Assembly (NCBI RefSeq): GCF_030053835.1
Contig: NZ_CP125655.1
Coordinates: 1,240,001 to 1,304,000 of the forward strand
From: Cellulomonas sp. ES6
GTDB taxonomy: Bacteria; Actinomycetota; Actinomycetes; Actinomycetales; Cellulomonadaceae
DNA length: 64,000 nucleotides
Direction: 5' to 3'
The notes under the pieces are model-generated. The model made no database searches, was not told the DNA's origin, and was given only the letters and a program-made list of their open reading frames with translations. Below, in pieces: positions 1 through 9,872 of the stretch. The position numbers and the translations under genes were made by a program. Every line of letters begins with the position of its first letter. Position 1 is the stretch's first letter.

Positions 1-746
1 AGCGCGACCAGCAGCGGGTGCCCGAGCGTCGTCAGCGCGGCGGTCCGGCGGACCAGGTGCAGCGAGTGCCAGGTGTTCTTGCCGAAGTCGTGGGTGGGGT
101 CCACCAGCACGCTCGCCGGGTGCACGCCGAGCCCGACCGCGCGGGCCGCGGACGCCCGCAGCGTGGCGAGGACGTCCAGGAGGACGCCGTCCCGGGGGTC
201 GGTGCCCGCGGGGCGCCGTCCGGCAGCGGGTAGGAGACCCGCAGCGGGTCGGTCCGGGGCGGGAGGCCGCCGGTGTGCGAGCAGACCACGCCCAGCCCCG
301 CTCGGCTGCGACCTCCACCAGGGCCGGGTCGTGGCCGGCCCACGTGTCGTTCAGCAGGTCGGCGCCGGCGTCCGCCGCGGCGCGCGCCACCTCCGACCGC
401 CACGTGTCGACGCTCACCAGCAGGTCCGGGTGCCGGCGGCGGACGCGATCGACCAGCGGCACCACCCGCGCGATCTCCTCGGCGGCGTCCACCCCGGGCC
501 CGCGGCCGGCGCGGACGCCGCCGAGGTCGACCAGGTCCGCGCCCTCCTCCTCGGCGCGCGCGACCGCGGCGTCCGCCCCCGCGTCGTCGTACCGGGCGGC
601 GGCGTAGAACGAGTCCGGCGTCCGGTTCACGACCGCCATCACGACGGGGCGCTCCGGGCCGTACCAGCGGCCACGCAGCAGCAGGGGCGCGCCGGCGGCC
701 GGGACGGCCCCGCGGCGGGCGGGGTCGCGGCGTCGTCAGCGGCCAC
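1..746 (-). CDS. folP: FolP2-type dihydropteroate synthase-like protein, partial at window edge, frameshifted
   Basis: The TIM-barrel protein shows the pterin-binding signature VMAVVNRTPDSFY, then VDLGG and LVSVDTW, and ends at the window edge. The NRTPDSFY form is typical of actinobacterial FolP2, which in mycobacteria sits near gpgS and is reported to lack dihydropteroate synthase activity, so true folate synthesis is uncertain. The GTG start at 746 overlaps the end of the LOG gene upstream. Three one-base deletions are needed to read it through, near 705-712, 293-303 and 207-212. Every segment continues the same family alignment, so these look like sequence errors rather than decay. Confidence 0.75.
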
Positions 747-1594
747 CCGGCTCCGCCTCCGCCTCCCCCCTCGGCGACGACCCGGGACTCCGCCACCGAC
801 TGCGCCCGGGCCGCGTCGCGCGCCGCCTCGCGCTCGGCCTCGCGGAGCTCGGCCCCGCGGTCGCGGACGATGCGCACCGCCTCCTCCGGGTCGTCCACCA
901 GGCGCAGCAGCTCGAGGTCGGCCTCGCGGACCATCCCCCGCCGCAGCACCGGCCCGCGCAGCCACTCGAGCAGCCCGGTCCAGTAGTCGGTGCCGACCAG
1001 CACGATCGGGAACTCGGTCACCTTGTGCGTCTGCACGAGCGTGAGCGCCTCGAACAGCTCGTCGAACGTCCCGAAGCCGCCGGGCAGCACGATGAACCCC
1101 TCGGCGTACTTCACGAACATCGTCTTGCGGGCGAAGAAGTAGCGGAAGTTGACGCCCAGGTCGACCCACGGGTTCATGCCCTGCTCGAACGGCAGCTCGA
1201 TGCCGAGGCCGACGGACAGCCCGCCCGCCTCGGACGCGCCCTTGTTCGCCGCGGACATGATGCCGGGACCGCCGCCGGTGATCACCGCGTAGCCGGCCTC
1301 CGCCAGCAGCCGCCCGACGGACTCGCCGAGCACGAAGTCGGGGTGCTCCGGCAGCGTGCGCGCCGAGCCGAACACGCTGACCGCCGGGCCGAGCTCGGCG
1401 AGCGCGCCGAACCCCTCGACGAACTCGCTCTGGATCCGCATCACGCGCCACGGGTCGCCGTGCAGCCAGTCGGCGCCGTCGCCGCCGGACAGCAGCCGCT
1501 GGTCGGAGGTCGTCGCGGGGATCTGCCCGCGACGGAGCAGCACCGGCCCCTTGCGGTAGCCGGAGCCGGGTGCCGGGAGGCCGTCGTCGCTCAT
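736..1594 (-). CDS. LOG family (TIGR00730) Rossmann-fold protein, putative cytokinin riboside 5'-monophosphate phosphoribohydrolase
   Basis: This is a lysine-decarboxylase-like (LOG) protein of about 285 residues. It has VFGSART near residue 75, the Rossmann segment ITGGGPGIMSAANKG, and the diagnostic PGGFGTFDE motif with its phosphate-binding Gly/Thr and catalytic Glu. Family members hydrolyse N6-modified AMP to the free base and ribose 5-phosphate; the bacterial substrate is often unknown. The ATG at 1594 is the natural start. One extra G (or two missing) in the G6 run near 765-771 shifts the tail; corrected, it ends at 736 and overlaps the folP-like start, suggesting translational coupling. 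Confidence 0.85.
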
Positions 1595-1685
1595 GGGAGC
1601 CGACTCTACGGTCCGCGGCGGGGCGTGGCGGCGGGACGTGCGGCGACGGCGGGCGACGACCGGGTGAACGGTGCGTGACCCCGTG

Positions 1686-2779
1686 TCAGGCCGTCAGCCA
1701 GGCCCGCAGGGCGTCGTGGCAGAGCGCGAGCTGGGCCACCGGGAGCCGCTCGTCGTCCTTGTGCGCGAGCAGCGGGTCGCCGGGCCCGAAGTTGACGGCG
1801 GGGATGCCGAGCTCGGCGAACCGCGCGACGTCGGTCCAGCCGTACTTCGGCGCGGGGGCTCCCCGGTCACGCCGAGCACGGCCGCGGCGAACTCGGCGGC
1901 CGCGGGGTCGTCGAGCCCCGGCCGGGCGCCGCCGGCCGCGTCGGTGACCACGACCTCGAACCCGGCGAACAGGTCCTCGACGTGCGCGGTCGCCTCCGCC
2001 ACGGTGCGCGACGGGGCGAACCGGTAGTTCACCGTGACGACGCAGCGGTCCGGCACGACGTTGGTCGCGACGCCGCCGCCGATCAGCACCGCGTTGAGCC
2101 CCTCGCGGTACACGAGCCCGTCGACCTCGACCGAGGCGGGCTCGTACGCCGCCAGCCGGGCGAGCACCGGCGCAGCGGCGTGGATCGCGTTGACCCCGGT
2201 CCACGCGCGGGCCGAGTGGGCGGCGACGCCCGTCACCCGCACCTCGGCGCGCAGCGTGCCGTTGCAGCCGCCCTCCAGGCCGGCGTCCGTCGGCTCCCCG
2301 AGCACCGCGAAGTCGGCCGCGAGCCACTCGGGGTGCCGCCGGGCGACCCTGCCGAGGCCGCTCAGGGAGGCGTCGACCTCCTCGTGGTCGTAGAACACCC
2401 ACGTGACGTCACGGGTCGGCTCGGTCAGCGAGGCGGCCAGCGCGAGCTGCACGGCGACGCCGCCCTTCATGTCGACGGTGCCGCGCCCCCACAGCACGGC
2501 GTCCCCGCCCTCGCCCTCCAGCCGGGTGGGGAGGTTGTCCGCGACCGGCACCGTGTCGAGGTGCCCGGCCACGACGACCCGCGACGCGCGACCGAGGTGG
2601 GTGCGCGCGACGACCGTGTCCCCGTCGCGCAGCACCTCCAGGTGCGGGTAGGCAGCGAGGGCCGCCTCCACCGCGTCCGCGAGCGCCGCCTCGTCCCCGC
2701 TGACCGAGGCGATGTCGCACACGCGCGCGGTGAGCGTCGTGAGGTCGGCGGTCAGGTCCAGCGGGGTGGTCGTCGTCAC
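1686..2779 (-). CDS. dapE: succinyl-diaminopimelate desuccinylase DapE (one frameshift)
   Basis: This M20 zinc peptidase-family protein (364 aa after correction) hydrolyses N-succinyl-LL-diaminopimelate to LL-DAP in lysine and peptidoglycan synthesis. Metal-site motifs are visible: [18 protein letters not shown], the catalytic Glu in YDHEEVD, LGEPTD, and the C-terminal [10 protein letters not shown] segment. A deleted base in the G5 run at 1854-1858 moves the last 57 residues to another frame, but that tail (ending ALRAWLTA) is a normal DapE end. It is divergent from dapD with only 56 bp between them, so the two probably share one promoter region. Confidence 0.92.
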
Positions 2780-2823
2780 GCCGCGACCCTACCGCCGGGC
2801 GCCGGGCGGCCCCGGACGGCCCC

Positions 2824-2829
2824 TAGGCT
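2824..2829 (+). promoter_or_regulatory. putative -10 hexamer for a leaderless dapD transcript
   Basis: TAGGCT lies six bases before the dapD ATG. That spacing places transcription initiation at the start codon itself, the leaderless arrangement common in actinobacteria. No Shine-Dalgarno sequence is present in the gap, which agrees. This is sequence inference only. Confidence 0.4.
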
Positions 2830-2835
2830 GGTGGC

Positions 2836-3791
2836 ATGACCGACCGCACCGCCTGGGGCTGGGGCCTGGCCACCGTCGCCGACTCCGGGACCGTCCTCGA
2901 CACCTGGTACCCGCAGCCCGCGCTCGGCGCCGCACCGGACGACGTCCCGTGCCCGCCGGAGCTGGCCGACCTGGCCGGCACCGACCCGGCGCGCGGGGTG
3001 CGCACCGAGACGGTGCTGACGGTCGTCGACCTGGACGCCGCGCCCGCCGGCACGCCCGACGCCTACCTGCGGCTGCACCTGCTGTCGCACCGCCTGGCGC
3101 GCCCGAACACGATCAACCTCGACGGCCTGTTCGGCGCGCTGCCGAACGTCGTGTGGACGGACCGCGGCCCGTGCGCGGTCGAGGGCTTCGAGTCGACCCG
3201 CGCCCGGCTGCGGGCGGCGACCGGGCGGCCGGTGACCGTCTACGGCGTCGACAAGTTCCCGCGCATGGTCGACTACGTGCTCCCGTCGGGCGTGCGCGTC
3301 GCGGACGCCGACCGCGTGCGCCTCGGGGCGCACCTCGCCCCCGGGACGACGGTCATGCACGAGGGCTTCGTGAACTTCAACGCGGGCACCCTCGGCACGT
3401 CGATGGTCGAGGGGCGCATCTCGCAGGGCGTGGTCGTCGGCGGCGGGGCAGCGACATCGGCGGCGGCGCGTCGATCATGGGCACGCTGTCCGGCGGCGGG
3501 CGCGAGCGGGTCTCGATCGGCGAGCGGTCCCTGCTCGGCGCGAACGCCGGGCTCGGCATCCGGCTCGGCGACGACTGCGTGGTCGAGGCGGGCCTGTACG
3601 TGACCGCCGGCACCAAGGTGACGCTGGTCGGCGAGGCCGGCCCCGACGGCGCCCCGCGGGTCGTCAAGGCGCGCGAGCTGTCCGGCGCCGACGGGATCCT
3701 GCTGCGGCGCAACTCCCTGACCGGCGGGGTGGAGGCCGTGGCCCGGACCGGGACCGGCATCGCGCTCAACGCCGCGCTGCACGCGAACTGA
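2836..3791 (+). CDS. dapD: 2,3,4,5-tetrahydropyridine-2,6-dicarboxylate N-succinyltransferase DapD (one frameshift)
   Basis: The protein (318 aa after correction) transfers succinyl from succinyl-CoA to tetrahydrodipicolinate, the step before DapC and DapE. The N-terminal half carries [12 protein letters not shown], and the left-handed beta-helix half carries [32 protein letters not shown] and [14 protein letters not shown], as in the actinobacterial DapD subgroup. One G is missing in the run at 3445-3448, where VVGGG should continue directly into SDIGGG. The gene is divergent from dapE and followed five bases later by a secreted-protein gene. Confidence 0.93.
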
Positions 3792-3796
3792 GCACC

Positions 3797-4698
3797 GTGG
3801 CGCGACGGCGGTCCCGGCTCGGCTGCGCGGCGGTGACCGCACTGGCCGTGCTCGCGGGCGCCGTCGGCGCGGTCGTCTGGACGCTCGACGCCACGCACGA
3901 CGACACGGCGTCCCGGCAGTGCACGGCCACCGTCGACGGCGCCACGTGGGACCTGTCGGCCGACCAGGCGGACAACGCCGCGCTGATCGCCGCCACCGCC
4001 CAGCACCGCGGTCTGCCCGCGCGCGCCGTCACGATCGGGCTGGCCACGGCGCTGCAGGAGTCGCGGCTCATCAACATCGACTACGGCGACCGCGACTCGG
4101 TGGGGCTGTTCCAGCAGCGGCCGTCCCAGGGCTGGGGCACCGTCGAGCAGATCATGGACCCCGTCTACTCCACCGGCCGGTTCTACGACGGCCTGGTGAA
4201 GGTGGCGGGCTACACGGAGCTGCCGGTCACCGAGGCCGCGCAGGCCGTGCAGCGGTCGGGGTTCCCGGACGCCTACGCGCAGCACGAGGCACGCTCCCGG
4301 GCGTGGGCGTCGGCCCTCACCGGCTGGAGCACGGCCGCCCTGCACTGCGACCTGGGCGCCCCCGCCCGGCCGGGCGACGTCGACGCGGTCGCCGCGCGCG
4401 TGCAGCGGGACTTCGCCGGCAGCGTGACGGCCGTCGCCGACGGTCCGCCGACGGCGAGGACGGACCCGTGGTGCTGCTGGAGACCGGGGGCCTGACGGCG
4501 CGGTCCGGCGGCGACGCGGCGCGCTCCGGCTGGGCGGTCGCGCAGTGGGCGGTGGCGGCGGCGGAGGCCCTCGACGTCGCGACCGTCGAGGTCGGCGACG
4601 CCCGGTGGTCGCGCGGGGGCGACGGCTGGCAGGCGGGCGCGCGCCCGGACGCCCTCGCCCCGGGGACCGTGGCGCTGACGCTGCCCTCCGCGCCCTGA
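3797..4698 (+). CDS. exported lysozyme-fold-like protein of unknown function (one frameshift)
   Basis: The protein (about 300 aa) has a basic N-terminus and one membrane segment (residues 10-30), then an extracytoplasmic domain with GLATALQESRLINID, DSVGLFQQRPSQGWG and QAVQRSGFPDAYAQHE. These motifs resemble transglycosylase/lysozyme folds, with the Glu of QES in the position of a catalytic acid, and belong to a widespread actinobacterial family often mislabelled heavy metal transporter. A hydrolase role in the envelope is inference. A missing base near 4446-4450 shifts the last 80 residues, which continue as GEDGPVVLLETGG to the stop at 4698. The GTG start follows dapD by five bases, so it is probably cotranscribed. 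Confidence 0.7.
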
Positions 4699-4744
4699 CG
4701 CCGGGCACGGGTCTCCGCGCGGCGTCAGGGCGGCGGCGGGTCCG

Positions 4745-4795
4745 CCCCGGCGCGGCGCCGACCCCGGCGCGGCGTCAGCCCCGGCGCGGCGTCAG
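4745..4795. repeat. 17-bp tandem repeat, three copies
   Basis: The unit CCCCGGCGCGGCGTCAG starts at 4745, 4762 and 4779. The first copy differs at its last four bases. The array lies in the 93-bp junction between two convergent genes and touches the MCP stop codon. Confidence 0.85.
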
Positions 4796-5711
4796 CTCAG
4801 CTGGGCGAAGCTCGTGATCTCCGCCCGCAGCTGCTCCGCGAGCTCGGCGAGCCCCGCCCCGTCGCCGCCGTCGGCCGCGGCGGCGACCGCCGCGACCTGC
4901 GTCGACATGCCCGCGATGATCTCGTCGATGCGCCCGATCGCCCGGCCGGCCTCCTCGGCGGCGGCCTGCGCGGCGACGACCTGGCGCGCGATGTCGTCGG
5001 AGCGCCCCGCGGAGTCGTCGGCGAGCGTGCGGACCTCGTCGGCCACCACGGCGAACCCGCGCCCCGCGTCGCCGGCCCGGGCCGCCTCGATCGCGGCGTT
5101 GAGAGCGAGCAGGCGCGTCCGGCTGGCGATCGTCTTGACGAGCCCGGCCGCCTCCTCGATCTGCGCGGAGGTGTCGGTGAGCTCCCGCACCGTCTCCCGG
5201 GAGTCGTGGGCCGCGCCGGTCGCGGAGCGGGCCGCGGCGGCGAGCGACGCTGCCGACGAGGCGAGCCCGTGGGCGGAGTCGGCGACGCGGGCCGCGACCT
5301 CGACCATGCGCTCCGCGAGGTCGGCGCGCTCCGCCTGGTCGCGGGCGGTGCGCTGCGCGGCCGCCTCGAGCCCCGCGCGGGCGGCGTCGATCCGCACGGC
5401 CCCGTCGCGGAACGCCCCGGGCATCCCCGCCGGAGGAACCGGCGGTGGAACCGGCCCTCGCCCGCCGCGGTGAGCGACGCCTGCGACTCGCGCACGTACG
5501 CGTCGACGACGTCGGCCACCCGGTTCAGCGCGGCGCGGGCCCGCTGCACCGCCGGGTCGCCCTCGAGCACCGGGAGCCGGCCCTCCAGGTCGCCGTCGGC
5601 CACCCGGTCGCAGAACGCGGCGATCAGCTCGAGCGACCGCCGCGTCTCCTCGTCCAGCCCCGGCTCGACGTGGCCCCCGGCGTCGCGCCCGGCACGCCCG
5701 CCCCGCCTCAC
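4792..5711 (-). CDS. soluble methyl-accepting chemotaxis-type transducer (one frameshift)
   Basis: The protein (about 306 aa) has no membrane segment. An N-terminal helical linker contains a HAMP/AS2-like stretch ([15 protein letters not shown]) and the [17 protein letters not shown] segment typical of cytoplasmic transducers. The C-terminal signalling domain holds the hairpin tip [17 protein letters not shown] then [15 protein letters not shown], which contacts CheA/CheW. No CheR-tethering pentapeptide is seen. The GTG start overlaps the stop of the PAS gene (GTGA), implying coupled translation and a joint sensor. One G is missing at 5425-5428. No other chemotaxis gene is in the window, so the partners lie elsewhere. 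Confidence 0.82.
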
Positions 5712-6342
5712 CGGACCCCCGCGACGGCCGAGCCCGGTGCGTCCGAGGCGTCGTCGGCCGCGGCCAGCGACCACACGAACTCGTCGTACGTCGCGCCGGC
5801 GTCGGCCAGCGCGGCGTCGAGGGCGGCACGACCCGCCGCGATCCGGTCCGGCGTGCGGGACTGCGCGTCCTCGACGGCGCGGATCCGGGCGTAGAGGTCG
5901 CCCACGGTGCGACGGGTCGCCGGCGGCACCCACCGGCGGTTGGAGTGGTAGCCGACCACCGAGCCGTCCGGGGCGAACGACGGCGTGACGTGGGCGAGCA
6001 CCCAGTAGTGCCCGCCGTCGGCGGCGAGGTTCACCACGTACGCGAAGATCTCCCGCCCCGCCGGGATGACCTCCCACATGAGCTGGAAGACCGCCCGCGG
6101 CATCGCCGGGTGGCGGATCAGGTTGTGCGGGCTCCCGAGGATCTCGCGCTCGGCGTAGCCGCTGACGCGGACGAAGACGTCGTTCGCGTAGGTGATGACC
6201 CCTTGGGGTCGGTCTTGGAGACGATGATCTCCTCGGGACCGAAGGTCCGCTCGACACCGGTCGGCCCCGTTGCGCGCCGCCCTCGCGCAACGTCGGTGGG
6301 CCGCCGGGTCCCGCGCTCGGGCGCGGTCGACGTGGGCGACAT
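5708..6342 (-). CDS. Aer-like PAS domain protein (one frameshift)
   Basis: The protein (about 211 aa after correction) carries a single PAS domain: [33 protein letters not shown], then ELI-like strands up to the GYHSNRR motif. The [10 protein letters not shown] segment is the hallmark of Aer, which binds FAD and senses redox or oxygen. The C-terminal 70 residues form a helix-rich linker. It overlaps the downstream MCP by four bases, so sensor and transducer, usually one polypeptide in Aer, appear as two coupled proteins. A missing G at 6199-6202 splits the frame after KTDPKG. Confidence 0.78.
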
Positions 6343-6418
6343 GCCCCCTGGATCGACCCGCTCCCCGGCGTTCTGACCGATTCGTCCTGCGGAAACGCAG
6401 GGAAGCGGTTGCCGGTCG

Positions 6419-7716
<1,298 letters not shown>

Positions 7717-7885
7717 GGCGCTCCTCCTCGGGCGGTGTGCGGGTGGACCTCGGTCCGGTCCGCGAGGTCGATCAGGGCCGGAGGGCGGCCGCTGCGGTGC
7801 GGGCGCGCCACGGGGGTGGCGTCGGCCTGCCCTGACGCTACTTCCCGTCCGGGGGCTCGACCATCCCGGCGGCGGCCTGGCGGCG

Positions 7886-7901
7886 TGTGACTCGGGTCAC
7901 A
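7886..7901. promoter_or_regulatory. CRP/GlxR-type palindrome upstream of gltA
   Basis: TGTGACTCGGGTCACA matches the consensus TGTGA-N6-TCACA exactly. It lies about 170 bp upstream of the gltA start and 20 bp past the dapC stop. In Corynebacterium the cAMP-responsive regulator GlxR controls gltA, so regulation here by a CRP-family protein is a reasonable inference. Confidence 0.6.
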
Positions 7902-7920
7902 GGGCAGGAGATCCCCGGGA

Positions 7921-9096
7921 TCACCGGGCGGCGAGCGTCGCGAGTCGCCCGACCGCGGCGGCGACCCGCTCGTCGGTCGCGGTGAGCGCCACCCGGACGT
8001 GCTGCGGCGCGCCGTAGAACGACCCCGGCGCGACCAGCACGCCCGCGTCCGCGAGCCGGCCGACCGTCGCCCAGCAGGGGTCAGCGCCGTCCGCGCCCAC
8101 CGACGCGCCCGCGGGCCGCGCCCACAGGTACAGCCCGGCGGCCGAGCCGTCGACCACGAGACCCGCGCCCTCGAGGGCCGCCCGCAGCGCCGAGCGCCGC
8201 GCCCGGTACCGCTCGCGCTGTTCCGCCACGTGGGTGTCGTCACCCAGCGCGACGGTCATCGCCGCCTGCACCGGCGCCGGCACGATCATCCCGGCGTGCT
8301 TGCGGGTCGCCAGCAGGTCCGCCACGACGCCCGGGTCGCCGGCGACGAACGCCGCCCGGTAGCCCGCGAGGTTCGACTGCTTGGACAGCGAGTACACCGC
8401 GAGCAGCCCCGTGACGTCCCCGCCCGTCACGCGCGGGTCCAGCACGCTCGGCACGCCCTGCGAGGCCCACGGCTCGTCCCAGGGCAGCTCGGCGTAGCAC
8501 TCGTCGGACGCCACGACGACGGGCCTGCCGGTGCGGCGCTCCGCGGCGCGCGCCGCGTCCACGACGGCCCGCAGCGCGGCGGCGTCCAGCACCCGGCCGT
8601 CGGGGTTGCCCGGCGAGTTCAGCCAGACCAGCCGCACCCGGTCGCCCTCCGGGCCCGCCAGCAGCGCCGCCGGGTCGTCGGTCGCGACGGGCTCGGCGCC
8701 CGCGAGGCGCGCGCCCACGTCGTAGGTCGGGTACGCGGCCGCCGGGTGCGCGACCAGGTCACCGGCCCCCAGCCCCAGCAGGGCCGGCAGCAGCGCCACG
8801 AGCTCCTTGGACCCGACGGTCGGCAGCACGCCCGCGGGGTCGAGCCCCGGCACGCCCCGGCGGCGGGCGAACCACGCGACCACCGCCTCGCGCAGCGCCG
8901 GGGTCCCCCACGTCTGCGGGTAGCCCGGCGCGTCCGCGGCGTCCGCCAGCGCGCGCCGCACGACCTCCGGCGTCGGGTCCACCGGGGTGCCGACGGACAG
9001 GTCCACGATCCCGCCGGGGTGCGCCCGCGCCCGGTCGCCGTACGGCGTGAGCGTGTCCCACGGGAAGTCCGGCAGGGCGCCGGTCAGCAGGCCCAC
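7921..9096 (-). CDS. dapC: succinyldiaminopimelate transaminase DapC
   Basis: This intact fold-type I aminotransferase (391 aa) converts N-succinyl-2-amino-6-ketopimelate to N-succinyl-LL-DAP, between DapD and DapE. It shows VDLSVGTPVDPTP near the N-terminus, GSKELVALLP, VWLNSPGNPDGR, ASDECYAEL, and the PLP lysine in YSLSKQSNLAGYR. The GTG at 9096 follows the fdxA stop by five bases, so fdxA and dapC form an operon, the same pairing as in other actinobacteria. Confidence 0.93.
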   Translation of the reverse strand: MGLLTGALPDFPWDTLTPYGDRARAHPGGIVDLSVGTPVDPTPEVVRRALADAADAPGYPQTWGTPALREAVVAWFARRRGVPGLDPAGVLPTVGSKELVALLPALLGLGAGDLVAHPAAAYPTYDVGARLAGAEPVATDDPAALLAGPEGDRVRLVWLNSPGNPDGRVLDAAALRAVVDAARAAERRTGRPVVVASDECYAELPWDEPWASQGVPSVLDPRVTGGDVTGLLAVYSLSKQSNLAGYRAAFVAGDPGVVADLLATRKHAGMIVPAPVQAAMTVALGDDTHVAEQRERYRARRSALRAALEGAGLVVDGSAAGLYLWARPAGASVGADGADPCWATVGRLADAGVLVAPGSFYGAPQHVRVALTATDERVAAAVGRLATLAAR

Positions 9097-9101
9097 GCGC
9101 T

Positions 9102-9429
9102 CTACTCGCCGTGCACCTGGAGCGGCAGCGTTGCGATGATCGGGTGGTCCTTCTCGATCATGCCCATCTTGGCCGCGCCGCCCGGGGAGCCGAGGTCGTC
9201 GAAGAACTCGACGTTCGCCTTGTAGTACTCGCTCCACTGCTCGGGGACGTCGTCCTCGTAGTAGATCGCCTCCACCGGGCACACCGGCTCGCAGGCGCCG
9301 CAGTCCACGCACTCGTCGGGGTGGATGTACAGCGACCGCTTCCCCTCGTAGATGCAGTCGACCGGACACTCCTCGATGCAGGCCTTGTCCTTGACGTCCA
9401 CGCAGGGCTGGGGCGATCACATACGTCAC
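9102..9429 (-). CDS. fdxA: seven-iron ferredoxin FdxA (one inserted base)
   Basis: The 108-aa ferredoxin carries one 3Fe-4S and one 4Fe-4S cluster. Cluster ligands are seen in CVDVKDKACIEECPVDC and ECVDCGACEPVCPVEA, followed by the usual acidic C-terminal half. It is a low-potential electron carrier, in mycobacteria a partner of cytochromes P450. The sequence has one extra C in the run at 9410-9413, so the N-terminus MTYVIA must be joined to QPCVDVKDKAC. It lies directly upstream of dapC and is divergent from the small SH3-like gene. Confidence 0.93.
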
Positions 9430-9550
9430 GGTGCGTCCTCCACGCGCGCGGCTCGGCCGGGGCCGGCGCGGTCGCAGGTCGGGTCCAGATGGTTCGTCCT
9501 AGTATCGCTCACCTGCGCTCGGGCGGCGCAGCCACGGGACGGAGACGCTG

Positions 9551-9802
9551 GTGACACACGACGAGACCGACCCGGCGACCCCGTGGCGGGCCTGGCGGCC
9601 CGGGCAGCGCGTCGTCGTCCGGCGGCGGCTGCCACCCGGCGAGCCCCAGCCCTACACCGACGTGCTGGGCGACCTGCTGGCGGTGGACCCCGACGGGGTG
9701 ACGGTCCGCACGCGGCGCGGCGGCGACGTGCGGGTGCCCGCCGACGAGATCGCGATCGGGAAGGTCGTGCCGCCCGCGCCCGAGCGGCGTCCGCGCCGGT
9801 GA
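9551..9802 (+). CDS. small SH3-like conserved actinobacterial protein
   Basis: The protein has 83 residues and a GTG start. Its core (WRPGQRVVVRRRLPPGEP, then VLGDLLAVDPDGVTVRT and VRVPADEIAIGKVVPP) reads as a five-strand SH3-like barrel. It resembles the N-terminal SH3-like domain of mycobacterial Rv0428c-type acetyltransferases, but no acetyltransferase domain follows. The C-terminus is basic (ERRPRR). Function is unknown. It is convergent with the VanW gene and divergent from fdxA. Confidence 0.7.
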   Translation: MTHDETDPATPWRAWRPGQRVVVRRRLPPGEPQPYTDVLGDLLAVDPDGVTVRTRRGGDVRVPADEIAIGKVVPPAPERRPRR

Positions 9803-9872
9803 CCCGGCCCCGGGGCCGGCGCCGGGGCGACCGACCACCGGGGCACGCGGTCGTCGCGACCCGGGCGGCCCG

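Noticed and set aside
3445..3448. Programmed ribosomal frameshifting in dapD or the other split genes.
   Set aside because: Shifts occur in too many unrelated genes, at plain G/C runs without slippery heptamers or a common downstream structure, and they vanish after 42.6 kb. Sequence error is simpler.
7909..7921. Palindrome GATCCCCGGGATC next to the dapC stop as an operator.
   Set aside because: It is short, overlaps the stop codon, and is made of common GC-rich words. The adjacent CRP-type site is a better candidate.
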